Assembly (NCBI GenBank): GCA_938007935.1
Contig: CALLMD010000031.1
Span: 95,981-159,980 of the forward strand
DNA length: 64,000 nt
Source: an uncultured Hellea sp.
GTDB lineage: Bacteria > Pseudomonadota > Alphaproteobacteria > Caulobacterales > Maricaulaceae
Direction of reading: 5' to 3'
Shown: one piece after another, positions 17,610 to 25,530 of the stretch
How the letters are laid out: every line of letters starts with the position of its first letter
How positions within the stretch are numbered: position 1 is the stretch's first letter
Notes under the pieces: generated by a model
Told to the model about the DNA's origin: nothing
The model's input: the letters and a program-made list of their open reading frames with translations, nothing else
Databases searched by the model: none
Program-made: the position numbers and the translations under genes

Positions 17610-18947
17610 CTAAAAGTTGTAACTACCTCTGACTGTAAACGGCACGGCAATATTTTTATCACCCTTTTCACCATTCGAATATTTACGCGCACCCTCAACT
17701 CTTAAGCCAGATTCAAATGCGAGCGCTGTTTTTGGTGTCACTTGCCATTCCACGCCAGCATTTAACTGGCCGGAAGGAACCCATTGACTGTCATAAAGGT
17801 CAACGCGAGTTGATGGTCCCGTCACTTCATAAAAATCCGCAACATCTCCACCAGATTCAAACGCCCGCTCATAAAATAATTGTGACTGTGATGTATCAAA
17901 TGAAACACCATTAAAGTGAGAAGCACCTAAAGAGGCCCCAACAAATGGAGTGAGTGTTTTAAATCCCTGATCTTTAATAATTGGATTAAAATAATGTCTT
18001 GCGCCCAACTCTAGATCAATGCGCTTCATATCTGTAAAATCGTAACTAAACCGCGCAATTTCTTGATTTGGAAGATATGATGTCGAACGAGAGACACCGC
18101 CATTTTCTATAAAATTCCCAGTCGGTGGGTTAGGGTCTCCCATTGCATTCAATCCAGGATCTTCTGGAATATAGTCTTGAGACTCTGTTAAACGATATAA
18201 AGTTGCATTAACTGTTCCTACAGAACCCGCTTTTCCTTCTGCAGCTGAGTATCCTGCATTTGCAAAGAAAGTGGTTTTAGGCGAAACAATGTACTCGACC
18301 CCACCCGCAACTCTAAACGGTGTGCTATGCACGTCGTCAAAGGATATATCGGGCGTTAACGCTTCCTCATACTGATTCGGAGTTAGGACGCCCAGACCTG
18401 TTACATTCTGATTATTTGCAGTCCATGTGGTATCAGTTATGTTCCCTGCAGCCTGACTACCAACGCGGCGTCCTTCATTGTATAATTGAGGATTATAGAT
18501 GCCGATCGGGTCCAAGCCTGAAACATTAGCATAGTCCAGAATATTACCAGAAAAACTTTTTTCAAATCCAGCTGAAAGAGACCCACGTAAATTAGGCTTT
18601 CTAATGCGTTTACGGGGCTGATAATGCGCGGCTTGCTGTCCGGCCACACTGGCATGTGAGCCATATCCACCGCTTGCATAATTTCCGCCGCCAAAATTAG
18701 GCTGTTGCGGGAAACCACCAGAAGCGGCTCCAATTGTTACACTTGCTGGATCACATCCGCGCGGAATTGGCGCCCGCGGAGAGTAAACAACGCAGGGATT
18801 GTGCTGGCTAGCCGCCATGCCGCCATATTGAGAAGAGTTATTAAAACGAACATTATTTTGAACATTCGTAGCATTCCTTACATGGTCACCCAACCAAGAA
18901 CATCCCGATAGCAAAACTGCTGATAATGCACAGACCGCAAGACGCAT
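17610..18947 (-). CDS. Lipoprotein with predicted outer-membrane beta-barrel (paralogue 3)
   Basis: 445 residues. The signal and lipobox (LLSGCSWLG, Cys16) are virtually identical to paralogue 2. The linker is Asn/Gln/Gly-rich with four extra Cys (CVVY, CDPAS among them) and a basic patch PRKRIRKPNLRG before the barrel. Barrel strands include YIVSPKTTFFANAGYSAAEG, RIDLELGARHYFNP, LTPFVGASLGASHF and ALAFESGLRVEGARKY, ending VRGSYNF with C-terminal Phe. It lies 109 bp upstream of paralogue 2 on the same strand; no clear terminator lies between, so both could share a transcript. Function unknown. Confidence 0.75.
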   Translation of the reverse strand: MRLAVCALSAVLLSGCSWLGDHVRNATNVQNNVRFNNSSQYGGMAASQHNPCVVYSPRAPIPRGCDPASVTIGAASGGFPQQPNFGGGNYASGGYGSHASVAGQQAAHYQPRKRIRKPNLRGSLSAGFEKSFSGNILDYANVSGLDPIGIYNPQLYNEGRRVGSQAAGNITDTTWTANNQNVTGLGVLTPNQYEEALTPDISFDDVHSTPFRVAGGVEYIVSPKTTFFANAGYSAAEGKAGSVGTVNATLYRLTESQDYIPEDPGLNAMGDPNPPTGNFIENGGVSRSTSYLPNQEIARFSYDFTDMKRIDLELGARHYFNPIIKDQGFKTLTPFVGASLGASHFNGVSFDTSQSQLFYERAFESGGDVADFYEVTGPSTRVDLYDSQWVPSGQLNAGVEWQVTPKTALAFESGLRVEGARKYSNGEKGDKNIAVPFTVRGSYNF

Positions 18948-19057
18948 CTTATTCCTCCAAATTAGCCGCGCCTCTCAAATGAGGACAACTATGGTTAATG
19001 AAGGAAATGCCCTGTTTTGCTTAACAAGGTGTTTATATAAGGAATTTTTTTAGGTTT

Positions 19058-19405
19058 TTACAAAAATTGTGTCACATTTTCCGGCGGACGGCCCAATATC
19101 GCCTTTTGGCCCTTAACCACGATTGGACGCTCTATAAGCTTTGGATGTTGTGACATCGCCGAAATCAACTTCGCCTCATCTTGCTCTGCCTTAAGATTAA
19201 GCTCTTTATAGACAGCTTCCCCTTTACGCATTAATTGCTGCGCGGATGCAAAGCCCAGCTTTTGTAAAAGCGATGAAATTGTGCGCTCACTTTGCAGATC
19301 CTCTAGATAGAGAACTGTTTCAACCTCTACGCCCGCATCCTCTATCAATTTGAGGGTCTGACGTGATTTTGAACAGCGCGGATTATGATAAATCGTCAAT
19401 GACAT
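19058..19405 (-). CDS. arsC: Arsenate reductase, glutaredoxin-coupled (ArsC family)
   Basis: 115 residues from the ATG at 19403-19405, which has a GGAG ribosome site and starts the family sequence (MSLTIYHNPRCSKSRQTL); an upstream ATG adds eight non-family residues. Cys11 in NPRCSKSR is the arsenate-binding cysteine; the three Arg of the family are present in MRKGE, IERPIVV and LGRPPE. The enzyme reduces arsenate to arsenite using glutathione/glutaredoxin. No other ars genes are near, and some family members are Spx/YffB-like with other roles, so arsenic resistance is likely but not certain. It is divergent from the kinase gene 46 bp away. Confidence 0.85.
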   Translation of the reverse strand: MSLTIYHNPRCSKSRQTLKLIEDAGVEVETVLYLEDLQSERTISSLLQKLGFASAQQLMRKGEAVYKELNLKAEQDEAKLISAMSQHPKLIERPIVVKGQKAILGRPPENVTQFL

Positions 19406-19451
19406 AGAAACTCCAGTTGCTTTTCTCACGCTTATATAGTCGTTTCAGAGA

Positions 19452-20267
19452 ATGAAAACAGCCCTCGTCCTTTCTTCATTTGTCGCCGCAAGCCGCGTCG
19501 GCGCAACGGCCAGCGCATTTAGTCTACGCCGCCTTGGCATAGAAACAATTGTACTGCCAACAACCGTCTTAGGCCGGCATCCCGGCTGGGGCGCGCCAGG
19601 CGGCCAAGCCCTTGAAGCGGCGCATCTGCGCTCCATGTGGGAGGCCATAAAAGCACAGGACATAACCATAGATGGCGTCTTGACTGGATATCTCGGCGTT
19701 GATGACCAGATAGAACTAGCCCTAGATATCATAGCAGACGTCAAAGCTGTAAACCCCGAAGCGATTATCGTGGTTGATCCTGTTATGGGAGATAATGGAA
19801 AGCTCTATATCCCCGAGACGCGCGCAGCCGCGATAAAATCTAAGCTTTTAGTGCAAGCAAATATCATAACGCCAAATGCTTGGGAATTTTCCTATATTAC
19901 AGGCTGCGACCCCGAATCTTTGGCGAGCATAAAAGACGCCGCCAAACATATAGAAATGCAAAGCTTAATCACATCCGTCCCTATCGCAGGCGATATAGGT
20001 GCTTTGTATAACGATAATTCTCAGAGCGTCTTGGTCTGTCATAAAAAATTCAAAGCTGTGCCCCATGGCGGGGGCGACGCACTGAGCGGTACCTTCTTAG
20101 CGCATCTTTTAAACGAAGCATCACCGCATGAAAGCCTCGCTAAATCTGTTTCAACGATTTTTTCAATTCTCTCTGCCGCGGTAAAAACGGATGCAGGGGA
20201 ACTGCCCTTAATTCGAATGCAAGACGCCTTCATTAATTCAGCGCCGTTAAAAATTGAAATTTTATAG
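19452..20267 (+). CDS. Pyridoxal kinase-like (ribokinase family)
   Basis: 271 residues, ribokinase-fold vitamin kinase of the PdxY/PdxK type. It shows VLPTTVLGRHPGWG and GVLTGYLG (substrate lid region), VVDPVMGDNGKLYIPE, ITPNAWEF and, near the C-terminus, PHGGGDALSGTFLAHLL. That last segment holds the anion hole and catalytic Asp, in the GxGD form typical of pyridoxal kinases. It phosphorylates pyridoxal/pyridoxine to make PLP, needed for example by the glycine decarboxylase encoded at the end of the window. The usual N-terminal YGHVGN motif is SSFVAASRVGATAS here, so substrate choice is less certain. Confidence 0.8.
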   Translation: MKTALVLSSFVAASRVGATASAFSLRRLGIETIVLPTTVLGRHPGWGAPGGQALEAAHLRSMWEAIKAQDITIDGVLTGYLGVDDQIELALDIIADVKAVNPEAIIVVDPVMGDNGKLYIPETRAAAIKSKLLVQANIITPNAWEFSYITGCDPESLASIKDAAKHIEMQSLITSVPIAGDIGALYNDNSQSVLVCHKKFKAVPHGGGDALSGTFLAHLLNEASPHESLAKSVSTIFSILSAAVKTDAGELPLIRMQDAFINSAPLKIEIL

Positions 20268-20293
20268 TATCGTGATGCTCATTCAATAACGCG

Positions 20294-22030
20294 TTAAAGC
20301 ATGCCCATAAGTGATAAGAGCTGGAAGCGCGATACGTCTTCCGTATTTTGAGCTTGGATAAGGTTGATCTCGGCATCAAGTAAGGTTTGCTCGATTGACA
20401 AAACATCGAGCGACGTCGCAAGGCCGGCTTCTCTTTGCCTGTTGATAGCCTCATATGCTTTTTGCGCCGCTATTTTTTGCACCTCATTAGGTGCTTTACT
20501 ACGCCGCGCGGATTGCACATTTGCCCAAAGCTGTTCGAGTTTTTCATTCAGGTTATCATGGAGCTCATGATTTTCTAAAACCGCCCTTGATTGTGCCAAG
20601 GCCGCTTGCCTGACCCGTGATTTATTTTCACCGCCTGACAAGAGAGGCACATTAATATTTAAGAGAACCTCTGCCGCCGAGTTCCGGCGAATAGTTTCTG
20701 ATTGCCCCTCAGCAGCCCTTAAAACACCCTGTAGAGACAGTTTTGGCCGCCCAAAGGATTTGGCAACCTCAATATTGTGATAGGCCGCTTCAGCCCGCGT
20801 TTGTACGGCTTTGACCTGCGCATTATTCTTTTGGGCGGTGGCCTTAATTTCTTGAAGAGAGCTTGGCAGCTCAACTCTACTTGCCGGCATAAGAGACGGC
20901 GCAGGACGCCCCACTAATTTCTTATAATTACTTTCACTAGCGGACAGGCTGGCCTTCGCTTGCTCTAATCTAACTTGGATAGAAGCGAGGCGCGCATCAA
21001 TAAGGGCTTGATCTGTAATCGTGTTTTCTCCGGCGCTAACCATCGCCTGCACATTATTTTTCTGATCTTTCAAAAGCTCGACATTACGCGCATAGAGCTG
21101 GATTAATTCACGGTCCCGAATGACGTTTAAATGCGCAATCACCGCCTCTTGTGTCACAGCCGATTGAACAACCTCATAATTGGCTTTCGCGGACTCGATA
21201 CCGACCTTCGCCACTTTCTTTTTCGCATTGATAAGTCCACCGTGATAAATCGGAAGAGATAGATCAAGATTTGCCGCGCGGCGGACCCGAAAATCTGAAT
21301 CATTTCTATTGACCACATTAAAGGCCGTTTCAGATTGGCTGGCCCCGACAACGCCTTCCAGATTTAACTTAAAGCGGCCCGCAGACTTGGCCTGTATCAA
21401 GCCTTCTTCGGCTTCCCGTATCTTTAAATCCTCAATGGCCAATCGTGGTGATTGCTCGACGGCGCTTTGCAGGGATTGATCAATTGATGCCTTAGCAGCG
21501 TTTGACGTTATGTCTTGAGGGGGCGCTTCATATTGTGGCGAAGGCGAGACATATTGAGGCGCAGGTTCAACATATTGAGGCGAAGACGCAGCAGGGTATG
21601 TATGGCCCTCTGCACTTTCAACATATGTGTATCCCCTATCGTTATATACAGGGAGAACATATCCTGACTCGTCAAGATGATGACTAAATTTTTGAACCCT
21701 TACAGGGCCAGAGTGCTGCATTTTGGGCATCGCTTGAGTCTGCGTGGGGTAATCCTGATAATAATGCCCTTGAACAGGTCTCTCATGCGCGTACATGCCT
21801 CTTAATTTCGGCGTGATATTATTCTGGGCGAGCCTGACATGAGAGACAGGTATCACGCCATAATTTTGGAATATTGGCTTGTATCGCATTGACGAAACAT
21901 GGGCGTTATTTTGGTAGTCAACAGACGCAGGATTCCCAGCCATACAGGCTGTCAACCCAAGCCCAAAACTTGACATTATAAGGGCTCTGACGCTCGGACC
22001 ACGCATCCAGTTTTTCATGGCTCTAGCCAT
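20294..22030 (-). CDS. TolC-family outer-membrane channel of a type I secretion system
   Basis: 578 residues. A lipoprotein-like signal (GLGLTACMAGNP) is followed by about 170 residues of extension rich in Pro/Tyr/Gln with repeated PQYVEP/PQYVSP/PQYEAP units (about 150-170), then two outer-membrane-efflux repeats with long coiled coils (SIDQSLQSAVEQSPRLAIEDL; LYARNVELLKDQKNNVQAMVSAGE; QREAGLATSLDVLSIEQTLLDAE). It is the exit duct of the adjacent HlyD-like and ABC subunits; its start overlaps the hlyD-like stop by 8 bp. A start at Met5 (22018) is possible. The N-terminal extension is longer than usual for TolC and may sit in the periplasm or on the surface. Confidence 0.9.
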   Translation of the reverse strand: MARAMKNWMRGPSVRALIMSSFGLGLTACMAGNPASVDYQNNAHVSSMRYKPIFQNYGVIPVSHVRLAQNNITPKLRGMYAHERPVQGHYYQDYPTQTQAMPKMQHSGPVRVQKFSHHLDESGYVLPVYNDRGYTYVESAEGHTYPAASSPQYVEPAPQYVSPSPQYEAPPQDITSNAAKASIDQSLQSAVEQSPRLAIEDLKIREAEEGLIQAKSAGRFKLNLEGVVGASQSETAFNVVNRNDSDFRVRRAANLDLSLPIYHGGLINAKKKVAKVGIESAKANYEVVQSAVTQEAVIAHLNVIRDRELIQLYARNVELLKDQKNNVQAMVSAGENTITDQALIDARLASIQVRLEQAKASLSASESNYKKLVGRPAPSLMPASRVELPSSLQEIKATAQKNNAQVKAVQTRAEAAYHNIEVAKSFGRPKLSLQGVLRAAEGQSETIRRNSAAEVLLNINVPLLSGGENKSRVRQAALAQSRAVLENHELHDNLNEKLEQLWANVQSARRSKAPNEVQKIAAQKAYEAINRQREAGLATSLDVLSIEQTLLDAEINLIQAQNTEDVSRFQLLSLMGML

Positions 22031-23372
22031 CCCGCATCGTCTTATTCAGCGTATCTTTTAGCGGGCCCAGCAAATAATCTAGAACAGTGATATTATCGGT
22101 TTGGATAAAAATATCCGCCGGCATGCCCGGAACTAATGATTGTCCATTTAATTTCGGTAGCTGACTTTCAGCAATTTCGACCTCGACAAGAAAATATGGA
22201 AAGCCCGTAATTGGATCGACGAGATTATCGGCGGAAATATAAGACACAGTGCCATCAAGTTCTGGTGCAGAGCTTTGCTTGAGCGAAGAAAAGATAACAT
22301 TTGTATTCTGTCCAAGCGTAACCTGATCAAGGTCTTCAGGCATGACCTGCGCCGAAATAACGAGGCTTTCACGCTCGGGTATGATTTTCATAATTTCTTG
22401 ACCGGGCGCAATGACGCCGCCCACTGTCGAGACAGTCATTTCATGCACCACCCCAGAAACTGGCGCTTGAACTTTTACTAATTTGTTTTTGCTCGATACG
22501 GTCTTTAACGCCTCGGAAAAACTATCAGCTTGGGTCTGCGCGACGCGTAAATCCGTCAAGACCTGTTCATTGCGCAGTCGCTGAACCTGATCAATTTTAA
22601 TCTGCGCTTCTTTAATCCCGTTGCTTAACCCCTCACGTCTGGAGTCGAGTTTAGCGACAGCATTTCTTAAGCGTGTTCTATCACGTTCAAGCTGCGTGAC
22701 GCGGTTTCTAGAAATCAGGTTTTGACGCAGTAAATCCGTAAGCTTGGCAAATTCTTGTTCAACCAAAGCAAGTTCGGATTGCGTGAAACTAATTTCGGAG
22801 ACTAGGCCTTTATCTTCATCACGCAGCTGTTCTATACGCTGCCGAAGCTGACCAATTTCCCCCATAAGTGCCCCGCGGCGCGCGTGAAATAACTGCTCTT
22901 GGCCCGACATAGCCAGCGCAACTCTGCGGTTCCCGCGTTTGCGCGATAATGCGTCTGACCACATAATGCGATCCTGCCCAGTTTTTTCAGCCTCAAGGCG
23001 GTTTATAAGAGCTTGGTTTTCAAAATAATTTGTTTGCGCAGCCTCTAAATTGGCGTTCAAAATTGTAGCATCCAGAGACAGAACAGTCTGACCCTTCGTC
23101 ACCACATCACCTTCCCTTACAGTTATGTCGCTGACGATACCGCCATCTAAGTGCTGAACAAGTTTAGGTTTGCCTTCTACAGCGACTTTACCCGTCGCAA
23201 TGACGGCCCCTTGGATTTTAGCAAAAAAGGTCCAGCCGCCAAAGACAATGACGAGTAAAAACAAGCTGAAATAGCTCACGCGCAAATATGTATTCAAAGA
23301 CTGAAATGAAAGCTCAGTCTGCGCGCCTTGCTTTTGGGGCTTTATATTTTTTTGACGTTTTTTCATCATCAT
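22023..23372 (-). CDS. HlyD-family membrane-fusion adaptor, type I secretion
   Basis: 449 residues. A basic cytoplasmic head leads into one membrane helix (VSYFSLFLLVIVFGGWTFFA), then the barrel-sandwich start GAVIATGKVAVEGKPKLVQHLDGGIVSDITVREGDVVTKGQ, a long coiled-coil hairpin and the C-terminal lipoyl half with VKVQAPVSGVVHEMTVSTVGGV. This is the order of HlyD/PrtE adaptors that link the inner-membrane ABC exporter to TolC. It is translationally coupled to the ABC gene (TAATG) and to the TolC-like gene (8-bp overlap), so all three form one operon reading leftwards. Confidence 0.93.
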   Translation of the reverse strand: MMMKKRQKNIKPQKQGAQTELSFQSLNTYLRVSYFSLFLLVIVFGGWTFFAKIQGAVIATGKVAVEGKPKLVQHLDGGIVSDITVREGDVVTKGQTVLSLDATILNANLEAAQTNYFENQALINRLEAEKTGQDRIMWSDALSRKRGNRRVALAMSGQEQLFHARRGALMGEIGQLRQRIEQLRDEDKGLVSEISFTQSELALVEQEFAKLTDLLRQNLISRNRVTQLERDRTRLRNAVAKLDSRREGLSNGIKEAQIKIDQVQRLRNEQVLTDLRVAQTQADSFSEALKTVSSKNKLVKVQAPVSGVVHEMTVSTVGGVIAPGQEIMKIIPERESLVISAQVMPEDLDQVTLGQNTNVIFSSLKQSSAPELDGTVSYISADNLVDPITGFPYFLVEVEIAESQLPKLNGQSLVPGMPADIFIQTDNITVLDYLLGPLKDTLNKTMRDG

Positions 23373-25204
23373 TACGCTTGTTGGGTTTGGTAAGGGTTCG
23401 GCCTTGCCGCAGGCGCTTGCTGCGCTGTTTGAAGGCGTTGCTGCTTTTGACGAGCTTGCGCTTGAAGGCGCTGTATTTGCGCCATTGTTTTTGTAGGTGG
23501 TACGCGGTTTCCGTTATTTAGGACGTCTTCTCTTAATCCAAATTTCTCTTGTTCGCCGCTGCGCAAAACAAGAACTTTATTGACCGCCGCCATAGCGGTT
23601 GGACGATGAGAGATAATGATGACTGTTTTGTTCTGACCGCGCATATATTGGATAGCGGCATTTAAAGCTTTATCACCTTGCGCGTCTAAATTGGAGTTAG
23701 GTTCATCCAGCACGACAAGACAAGGATCCCCAAAGACTGCCCTTGCTAAGGCAACGCGTTGGACCTGCCCCACAGAGAGAACAATACCCCCTGCCCCCAG
23801 TTTCGTATTATAGCCATCAGGCATACTCAGTATAAATTCATGTATGCCCGCAATCTGGGCTGCGCGAATAATAGATTCAGGCGCGATATTGGATTGGAAA
23901 CGCGAAATATTTTCGCCCACAGTACCATCAAATAATTCAACCGTTTGTGGCAAATAGCCAATATGGCGGCCTATCTCTGTGTTTTCCCATTGATCAAGTG
24001 TCGCGCCGTCGAGCCTGACAGATCCCATTTGCGGCATCCAGATACCCACAAGTAAGCGCGCAAGAGATGATTTGCCCGATCCGCTATGACCCAAAACACA
24101 TAATCCGTCCCCTGGCACGAGGTCAAAGTTTAACCCTTTAAGTGTGGCTTTCTTGGCGCTGGGAGGGCCAGCAGAGAGGTTCTTAACACTCACTATACCC
24201 GTAGGCTGAGGCAAGGATAATTTTTCCACGTCTTCTGGCAAAGATGCATAAAAACTGTTTAAATCCCGGTAAGCGGACTTGGTTTGAATGTAACTTCTCC
24301 ACTGACCAATCACCATTTGAATAGGGGCCAAAGCGCGCCCTAAAATAATGGATCCTGCAATCATAGCGCCGGGCGATATAATTTGCTGCACCGCGAGAGC
24401 TGCGCCTAATCCCAAAATGGCAGATTGCAAAAACATACGAAACGCTTTGGATACAGCTGTTGCTCCGCCGGCAATATCACTTGCGGAAAGATCGCTAGCA
24501 TTGCCCGCATTTTTGATACGGTGCCATCTCTTGGCCATATCATCAACCATGCCCATAGACAGGATGGCCTCGGAATTTGAATAGACTTTTTGCGTAAAAA
24601 CCTGACTATTTGACCGTGCGCTCTGCGAGTCCGTCTCTTTGTTTCGTGTTCTCATTTCAGCGATAATAGCAATACATAAAACGATGAGCGCGCCAATGAT
24701 TGCGAAAACACCCAAGGTCCAATCAATCATAAAAATGACCCCGATATAAATCGGTGTCCAAGGAATATCAAAAAATGTTGTCGGTGCGGGGCCTGTGAGA
24801 AAACGCTTTAAGACGGCAAGATTTTGAAGCGGCCTTTGCGCTGCGCCGCGCTCACCTCTAACGCCTTGCGCCAGCCATGATTTAAATATCGGCGCGCTTA
24901 ATTCAGCTTCGACATAATTCCCAATGCGCACAAGAATGCGAGTGCGTAGAAAATCCATCAACCCCATAAACCCATACATTGCGACCATTAAAATAGACAA
25001 GACAATAAGAGTGGACATGCTTTGACTGGTTATCACGCGGTCATAGACCTGCAGCATATAGAGCGGACCTGTGAGCATCAAAACATTGACAAACAAGCTT
25101 AAGAACCCAACGCCAAACCATGCCTTTCGCATAGAAGAGATCGTTGCGCGCACAGGCGATTTTTTGGCCTTAACGGCACTGGATTTGGATCTAGTCTTCA
25201 ACAT
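23372..25204 (-). CDS. Type I secretion ABC transporter (PrtD-like permease/ATPase)
   Basis: 610 residues. A six-helix exporter domain (LMLTGPLYMLQVYDRV, the PrtD hallmark, in the first helices) is followed by an ATPase with Walker A GHSGSGKSS, Q-loop LPQTVELF, signature LSVGQVQRVALARA, Walker B CLVVLDEP and H-loop IISHRP. The signature reads LSVGQ in place of LSGGQ, a rare change at the nucleotide-contacting Gly. The Gln/Ala-rich tail after residue 580 is unusual. It energises export of an unidentified substrate through the HlyD- and TolC-like partners. PrtD-type systems usually export RTX proteases or surface-layer proteins, but no RTX gene lies near. A tRNA lies upstream. Confidence 0.93.
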   Translation of the reverse strand: MLKTRSKSSAVKAKKSPVRATISSMRKAWFGVGFLSLFVNVLMLTGPLYMLQVYDRVITSQSMSTLIVLSILMVAMYGFMGLMDFLRTRILVRIGNYVEAELSAPIFKSWLAQGVRGERGAAQRPLQNLAVLKRFLTGPAPTTFFDIPWTPIYIGVIFMIDWTLGVFAIIGALIVLCIAIIAEMRTRNKETDSQSARSNSQVFTQKVYSNSEAILSMGMVDDMAKRWHRIKNAGNASDLSASDIAGGATAVSKAFRMFLQSAILGLGAALAVQQIISPGAMIAGSIILGRALAPIQMVIGQWRSYIQTKSAYRDLNSFYASLPEDVEKLSLPQPTGIVSVKNLSAGPPSAKKATLKGLNFDLVPGDGLCVLGHSGSGKSSLARLLVGIWMPQMGSVRLDGATLDQWENTEIGRHIGYLPQTVELFDGTVGENISRFQSNIAPESIIRAAQIAGIHEFILSMPDGYNTKLGAGGIVLSVGQVQRVALARAVFGDPCLVVLDEPNSNLDAQGDKALNAAIQYMRGQNKTVIIISHRPTAMAAVNKVLVLRSGEQEKFGLREDVLNNGNRVPPTKTMAQIQRLQAQARQKQQRLQTAQQAPAARPNPYQTQQA

Positions 25205-25331
25205 TCACACTTAGATTATTTTTCTAATTATGGAACGTTTATGCCCATAGAATGATTTATATTTGGATAAGTAATATGCCTAATAATCGCTTAACGGATC
25301 ATCTTGTGCGCGACATATCATTTTGTGAAAA

Positions 25332-25343
25332 TGGTAGGGGGAG
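25332..25343. repeat. Second copy of the tRNA 3' end (att-like scar)
   Basis: TGGTAGGGGGAG is identical to the last 12 bases of the tRNA gene (25383-25394, including the CCA). It lies 51 bp from it in the same orientation, with a stable hairpin AGAACCCC...GGGGTTCT (25357-25380) between the copies. Direct repeats of a tRNA 3' end are what integrative elements leave; here nothing remains between them. Confidence 0.5.
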
Positions 25344-25382
25344 CGCTTTTCCATCAGAACCCCTAGAAATTGGGGGTTCTGT

Positions 25383-25459
25383 TGGTAGGGGGAGAGGGAC
25401 TTGAACCCCCGACCAACCCGTTATGAGCGGGTGGCTCTAACCAACTGAGCTATCCCCCC
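25383..25459 (-). tRNA. tRNA with CAU anticodon (elongator Met or Ile2)
   Basis: Cloverleaf on the minus strand, 77 nt with encoded CCA. Acceptor stem GGGGGGA/TCCCCCT (G-U at 1-72), D arm AGCTCAGTTGGTTAGAGC, anticodon stem CCCG with loop CTCATAA and anticodon CAT, T arm GGGGGTTCAAGTCCC. A paired first base excludes an initiator tRNA. The CAU anticodon serves either elongator Met or, after lysidine modification, Ile AUA codons; the TTGGTCG variable region resembles Ile2 tRNAs, but I cannot settle it by eye. Confidence 0.92.
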
Positions 25460-25530
25460 ACTGGTCAATGAAGCGGCTCTATAGCGCGGCGCGCGGGCGA
25501 GGCAAAGAGGCAATTTGCCTGTTTTGAAGA

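Larger units (their letters stand above)
25205..25530. other. Gene-free spacer around the tRNA
   Basis: Apart from the tRNA and its 12-bp repeat, this holds the upstream region of the secretion operon (AT-rich 25205-25300, promoter not defined) and, at 25508-25520, the palindrome AGGCAATTTGCCT just downstream of the carboxyltransferase stop. Confidence 0.5.
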
